Below, in pieces: positions 57,301-64,000 of a stretch of 64,000 nt of DNA (position 1 is the first letter of the stretch; the number at the start of each line of letters is the position of its first letter). Source of the DNA: Helicoverpa zea (taxonomy: Eukaryota; Arthropoda; Insecta; Lepidoptera; Noctuidae). The notes under the pieces are model-generated. The model did no database searches. It saw only the letters and a list, made by a program, of their open reading frames with translations, and was not told the DNA's origin. The position numbers and the translations under genes were made by a program. The stretch is from assembly GCF_022581195.2 (NCBI RefSeq), contig NC_061455.1, forward strand, positions 6,258,120 to 6,322,119. Reading direction: 5' to 3'.

Positions 57301-60300
57301 TATAGGGACGCTGCAGAAGTAATAATGTAGATACCATTTGTATTTTAGATAAATTCGAAAGTCAGAGAAGAATTTAGGTACATAAAGCTTTTACTGGCGG
57401 TTATTGAAATAAGTTTAATAAACAGTACAAGTTGTTTGTGAGTTAAAATAAAACATGTCAACATGAAGCGAGCGTAAGTCCGTGTGTAGATTGACGCGTG
57501 ACATGCGCCTTAAGTGCTTTCGTATTATATCGTAATGTATATTTATTTCTTCGCCATCAGTCATGTCTTGAATTAAACCTTTCATTTCTCCATTACCACA
57601 TTAACTTACATTAGCTGCCGAATAAACTAGTGTATAAAAAATAAGTAAATTATGAGTCGTAAAGTTTAAAGCATTTGCTTATCGCTGACATAAAAATTTA
57701 TGACACACAGAAATTTCATTCACAAATGAAGTTATTTATCGTGAAATAGGCTGTTATTTGCTTACAAGTACTTAAATAATGGCTGGACCGGTGAAAGGAC
57801 TTTTATCAAACCAAGGGTCGGTACTAAATCGAAGTGTCAGCAACAGAGCCCTTGTACTTGACAATAAAGGGGAATATACAGTCTCTTTGTTTTGCCTCAC
57901 GGAAGGTTAATGTCACAGAAAAAAATATTTAAAAAATATAGGTCGCCTGTCACCAACTACGGGATATGGAACGCAAGGTTTCACAAGGTTGAAGAAATAA
58001 CTATAAATATTTTCAATTTTTCACAGTCTTTATTTAATGAATCATAGTGGGAGCAGCAAAAAATATTGTTACTAAATAACGTAGATTAGGTAACGCTAAT
58101 TAAAGGGTAACCGCTCAAATCGGCTTTATAGGCCCAAAATAGCCGTTACTAAGAGTTAAGAATTCAAATAACAGCAATAAATCAGACCAATAAATTTCTG
58201 TTCTCAGAAACGCCTATGAAGAAAAATAAGAAAATTTTTGGGAAACACATTGTTTCCCTTACCAGCGGAAACCTAAAAACTGTAATAGTAGAATAATTTA
58301 AGTTGGATCGAGTTGGCACTGTTCCAATTGTTAAACTGCCTATAATTATGTATGTTAATACGTGCGAGGTGGTTCAGATACCGTCTAACGACTTCCTTTG
58401 ATAAAAATAAAGTTGCGTTGAAATTTTAGTTCCGTAGTTGCAAGTTTATTGCCGAATTGCGTGCGAAGTCTTGCAATCAAGGGTTTGCCATCGCCCTTTA
58501 TATAGACATTGATTTAATTTACATAGGAATGTGATGAAGATGATAGCAGCGATCGAGATGTTGTCAGTTGTAATGGATACGTTTCAATTTATTTTTGTGG
58601 TGAGTTACAATTTTGTTTTTATGCTTGTTGCTTGAATGGTTTTAATTTAAAATGTCATGTTTTCAATTTATTACTAATAATAATATTTTCAGGTAATTTT
58701 TTGTAACCACTATACACTATTTACACTCCATACAGTCTATAATCTATAAGTCACTAGTAAAGATTTACCTATATATTTTTTAATCATAATCACCGACATT
58801 ATATATAAACGTACATTTTTCTTAATACAACTCTTTACTTTGAAAGTTTAACGTTAAGAAAACTGAAGTTTATGTTTTCTGTGAACCTGGGTCCTTCAAA
58901 CAAAACGTTCGGTACCTCAACAGCTCCTTAGGCCGCACGGCAGCTATCCCGATTCAAAATATCCCATCTCAAAGAACCATTAGCAATCCTCTATCATTGT
59001 TGTGTAATAAGCAAAGAGCTTTCAATTAAAATATTACTTTAAACAAAGCCCCGAGAGGCCCGAAGCGATTACATTAAAACATTTCGATTGGGATTCGGAA
59101 GCTTGATTTCCTTTCGAAATCTCGATTAATACGCAAAGCGGTATATAAAAGGTGTTCGGCCCTCTCTAGTGGATCGTTAACAAAGATTTTGTGGCGTCGA
59201 CCTCAGTAACACTGTTTCATATTTAATGTTGTTTACTCTTTTACAAGCAGACAATGTGGTAATTTGTTAAAGGATAATATTTGAGCTCGTTTATGAGAGC
59301 GTGATGTGGCCGTATTTGTTTGTTGCTCTGCACCAACAATACGGGGCTGTCATCTGTCAAGCTCAACTGGCGACAATATGTACAAACGGACGACGAATAA
59401 ATTGCCCATCATTTATATTGATGAGTGACGTCGCCGTTATTTTAATATATTATATAAATACACCGTATTGGAGGTGCGAATATTCGTTTTTTACAATAAT
59501 GGTATTAATGGGTGCAATGGCAGGCTTTGTTATGAAAAACCAGGAAAAATGTATCACGCAAATATGCATTGACAGAGGTCTTGCTTTTCTTTTCAAGCTC
59601 TCATAATACCCGATACATACCAATAAACTCATAGTGTACTTTTTCTTAATAAAACTGTTTTTCTCCTGTATTTTATGTAAACATCCTCTGACAAAGATTT
59701 CAAAGGTAAATTCAAAAGGTTAAAAGGATTATATTTTTAGAACAATCATTCTATGAAATTTCCTCTGTTGGGATTCAGGCTTTTAACAGTGAATGGAAAA
59801 GGTTCGTTGACCACTGAACGGGTGCGTGTGGTTTTGGTACTGCACGACGTATTTGATTTATTTATTCCTGTTTTAAAACATGCTGTTACCAAAAATCATT
59901 GTTTTTAATCCCAATATTTTTGAAAAAGCTCATATATACCCGTAACATCGATACCAGACTCTACAGACATGCATTCAGATAAAAGCGTTTTTCCTAGGAA
60001 TAACATTGATAGAAGTTAGAAAATAGAAAAGTTATAAATATCAGGTTTGAACACAAGACTCGGAACTCGTTAGTCGAGGCAATATGACAACTGCCGCTGT
60101 CATATCATATGGTGAGATAAAACCTAGAACATATGGTTAACATGTTCTCAGAAAAACCTAGCGTTGCCTACTCTTTCCAAACATTGTATTTTATTAACCT
60201 ACCTTAGTTTCTCTTGGTTCTTTCGCACTGTTCTTCACTTACGATTGGTTTTTCGAGTAATACAAATTTTTGTTTTAATATAAGGTTTTCAATACAGCGC

Positions 60301-63300
60301 TACGTATAAACTGAATTTTATTAAATTACTGATATGTCTTAAGACACAATAATTAACTAAAACAAGTTTCTTTCCACAGACAAATTCATTTGAAACTTAC
60401 AGACTAGATATATATGAATAAATCTCAGTTAAATACTTGTAATTAAAACCGAAACTGTGACCACAAAACTTTTAATTAATATCGACTTGGTTGTTCAATC
60501 TGCTCATTGTCATGTAGGTTGGTATTAATGTCTGGCCAAAGTAATTATGAAACTTAGCGTATATACTGAAATCGTACAGCATTATTGCTTTGGAATTCAA
60601 CTAATAATGGAGCTTGAGAACAATCGGATTACATTTATCCGTGCTGAACGTACCATATTCCAGTTGAGACAATCACGATATGAAATCATATTGTCAGTGA
60701 GAACATTAATCCTGAATATCACACCTTTTGTCCACGAACTCAACAATTACCAGTAAATAGCAATTAATACTCGTAAGAGTATGTACTATACAACGAACGA
60801 AATGTTTCCTGTTTTCCCGGTTTCATTTCAAAAGGATTCCATGCCATTCCGCATACGCGCCCTATAAAATTCGCAACGTCTGTAAAAAACAAGCAAAGCT
60901 CGTGTAGTTTCATTAACTGAAAAGCCTTCAATCTCATTATGGCTGCTGCCAAACAAAGAATTTAAGGAAACCCGCACTCCCATTTTGCCCGCAGAGTAAT
61001 GCTAAAACGCATTTCGCTTTGATTAATTTAGAACAGCAAAAAAATCTAATGTCCTCCGAAGACTTTCTTGTTTCGTCGAAAAGAAAAAAATAAAGCAGAT
61101 TAATCGTGGAACCCTTATTAACAAAGCAATTGTTACTGGGGCTTAATTTTGAAAACCAACAATGGAAAATAAAAATGGAGTGGAGTGCGCTGCGTCCTCT
61201 CGTCCTAATGAATGAGGAGTAATTTCAGTTTAAATAAAAGAGAGAACAATAAAATACCCATTTTAAAAACAGTACGATGAGCAAATTGCCGCGGCATCCA
61301 ATTTATAGACAATGAGGGAGAACTGTTAACATTGCTATTCCCATTAAGAATAGCGAGCGCGGAACACAGTTACACTTCGTGGTCCAGCTTTTTGTTCAGC
61401 GTGCACCACACAATCAAACAAAGAAAATATTTAACGTGCACTGCGAGAAATAACTGAACTGTCTGTTCAAATTCAGGCGTTTGATAAAAATAAAATATTG
61501 GAGAATTCATTTAATCCATACATTTGCATGAATTACACGAAGCAATATTATCTTGTACAACGTCAACCGTGGAATACGTCACACTGGTACACATCTAATA
61601 CCGGCCGGGTATTTTACATATGAACATACTAAATGAGAAAAGGGGAGTTTTTTTCATTAAGTCCCTAAATTGCTACGAAATATTTCATTTCGATCGAATG
61701 ATTGGCTCGGGCCCAACTGTGTGACTCGACGGATGCCGACAGACCTACGACGTTCACTATCAGATGTTCGAAGTATATGCTATTTTTCTCCGTAAGAATA
61801 CAAATGTCTTGCCAAATTGTCTACCGCCGAACTAGTCCAATTTAGAAAGCAATTTCGCAACCAATTCGTTTTGTAAGCGGATCAAGAGGCCAACCTTAAA
61901 TATGGCCATTAAATCGTTTGCGCCGAACCCACATTCGTCTTTTTAATGCGAACTTCCAACGCTAACAAATAAGAAACTCTTATCGCCGCTAACTTATCAC
62001 GTGAACGGAACGTTTCACACATATATACTATTTTATAAATAAGTAAGAAAATGACCAAGTCAACTCCCACATGCGGAAAACCTCGTAATATTCGTACTGG
62101 TCTTTTTCCTTATTATTTTTTCATGGTTTTGTTGAGTGTACAAATAGTACTTAATAATACGTTTGTATTATCTCTCCTGACGACAGTTGCTTTTATTTGT
62201 ATTCATGAGAAGTGGAATTATGGAAAAATATTTAATTATATTTTTTTTATTACATTTTCCTGTAAATTGTGTGCAAATTTTTCAAATAAAAGTACTTTGT
62301 TCTTCTTTTGATGAAACTGTAACAGATAAACTAAATGTTTTTATTTATGTAGGGTTGTGTCACCAGTTGGAAACCGCTGCGAGTCAATTATGTGTGCGCG
62401 TACATTGTAGAGTGACTTATTTAATATTCTTTTGTTACTGTATTGTAGCATGCACAGCAAGAGTCTGAAATAAACAATGTTATGTTCTCTGTTTACCATG
62501 TCAGGCTCACGCATGGCTAATCTATAGAATCTAATCTATAGAAGCTAAATCGATAGGTACTGTTGACAGGGGGCTTTCGACTCGCCTCAACATAAAAGAG
62601 CCGTGTGAAATATTATGAATAGCATTTGTTGACGTGAATGTGTTCTAACGAGCGAAGTTCTGGCGTGATTGAAACCGTCGCCTTCCGATAGTCATCGCAC
62701 CCTTTCATTCAAAGCTGACCCTCGGATCCCGAGCAGCAAACATCCTGTATCCCTCATATTTGATAAAATGGCTTAATTAAAACTTTGCATAGTTTCGACC
62801 GGACGACGAATGGAACATGTTTGTAACACACCAGATAAGATCCTTTTAATTACGCAGGATTTGAGTTAATTAAGCCAAATGTGGTTTTGTGTGATGTAGG
62901 TATAACATACCTCGCAGCCATGAATATGGAAACATGTGTTATCCTTTTCATCAATAACTTTAATTACACAGAACCGTGTTCCCTTGGTTTGGTTTCAGTG
63001 CGGTCGAAACCGAATGAATGATTGATGAATCTGTTAATTTAGAAACTCACGCATAGGCTATAATTTGAGGCTCATTTTGAAGTATTAAAAATGTCGTCCC
63101 TTTATCACATAAGTTCATTCAGTCCTTCAAAAGACTTATTAGCTTTAGGTCCTTTCATACGCTTATGTGTTGTCGGTGTAATTCAGAAAACATAATTTTC
63201 ATAATATTAAGATTAAGCGAGACTGCATTGAAATTCTGATTTCAATTCTATTTTAAGTTTTAGCATAAAGCCTTTTTGATATTTATCATCAATCAAGTAC

Positions 63301-64000
63301 CAAAATAGCAATTCTGATGGAGACCGTTTTAGGATAAAACTATACAAAGTCATAAAAGAATTGATGATGCCTCTTCGACACTCAATATCAGTTAAAATGT
63401 TGGAGCAAAAGGAAAGTTATGGGAGAAATATGTGTGGTTTAATAACTTCTCTTCATAGAATTGAATTTTGAAACTTTGCAGTCTTGTCTAACTTTAGTAA
63501 ATGATGGAATTTGATTTTGAACTCGACTATGAACCAATTTCTGTCGGATCGGTAGGCGAGTGGCTTGCTATGACGAAATTAATCTTTCTGAAATCGGTTG
63601 CCATAGTTACGCTCAAATTCCAGATCGCTTTTAGCTTGACAAATAATATGGTTCGTGTGTACCACGATAATGCAGGCGTTTATCGCCAGTAATCGTAGTT
63701 ATTTTAGCACCTGCCTAGTTTTGCGGTATTAATGAAATTCTATCCAAATCGTTCTGTGTACAGTTTATGTGTGTGTTCATTAGCTGACAACGCACTCACC
63801 TTTGAACTATACCTATAATAGAACGATGTTTTATCAGGATTGTCATGTTAAATAAAATATGAAGGTACCTTTACGTATTCATTCTTCTTTCAAGGCCAAG
63901 CGTGTTCAAACAAAAGCCGGTATGCTAAACCAATCCGATTACTCCGCACTACGCACGATTCCGTATTCGGCACATAGTTGACATTGTATGCTGAGAGCGA
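54368..64000. other. long stretch without a supported gene
   Basis: Open frames at 55744-56049, 59304-59606, 62051-62311 and 62220-62468 are short and unmatched. A TATATAAAAGG box at 59142-59152 precedes the 59304 frame, and AATAAA words follow it near 59620-59650. GC-richer, stop-rich islands with TAAT cores occur at about 56700-56930, 60950-61050 and 61860-62010 and may be regulatory. No repeat larger than a few dozen bases was noticed. Confidence 0.4.

Overview
This window looks like a transposon-rich intergenic (or very long intronic) stretch of an insect nuclear genome, most probably a moth or butterfly. It is AT-rich, holds no recognisable host protein-coding exon, rRNA or functional tRNA gene, and has no bacterial-style gene packing. 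The lepidopteran reading rests on familiar repeat types: a tRNA-derived SINE with a poly-A tail, a second tRNA-derived SINE with an RTE-like tail, an RTE-clade LINE ending in TGATGATG, Helitron-like ends (TC start, short hairpin, CTAG end) and a Penelope-type GIY-YIG retroelement. These family names are from pattern recognition; no database was searched.

Layout. 1-2.8 kb: AT-rich, no gene. 2.8-3.7 kb: decayed Penelope-like 3' fragment bounded by inverted repeats. 4.98-7.17 kb: LTR retrotransposon with identical 237-bp LTRs whose interior is mostly tandem repeats. 8.9-9.6 kb: 17-bp minisatellite between two copies of a ~125-bp repeat. 13.1-13.3 kb: SINE. 15.25-17.27 kb: young RTE LINE, 5'-truncated, reverse transcriptase ORF intact, 12-bp target duplications. 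24.0-24.2 kb: small terminal-inverted-repeat element. 29.1-29.5 kb: MITE with 153-bp arms, a long hairpin. 29.8-31.9 kb: decayed inverted-repeat element with a split CxxC/CxxC reading frame, an intron and a Cys-Cys-x-His C-terminal part. 31.4-32.4 kb: other repeat debris. 33.10-36.03 kb: Ty3-type LTR element with identical 259-bp LTRs, coding gag and protease but deleted for most of pol. 44.6-45.4 kb: perfect 22-bp hairpin and a ~242-bp tandem triplication. 51.66-54.37 kb: Helitron-like nest holding a 122-bp tandem repeat, a GC-rich block, a SINE and a LINE fragment. The remaining stretches contain no gene I can support; some GC-richer, stop-rich islands could be cis-regulatory DNA.

How the parts relate. 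None of the elements can move alone on the evidence here. The RTE copy lacks its endonuclease, the 33-kb LTR element lacks most of RT, all of RNase H and the integrase core, the 5-kb LTR element codes for almost nothing, and the SINEs and MITEs are non-autonomous by nature. Yet both LTR elements have identical LTRs and the RTE copy has perfect target duplications, so they arrived recently and were presumably mobilised by proteins from complete relatives elsewhere. The most unusual signal is that both LTR elements, which use different primer tRNAs (Pro and Leu), carry just before their 3' LTR a short sequence resembling the 5' end of tRNA-Leu.
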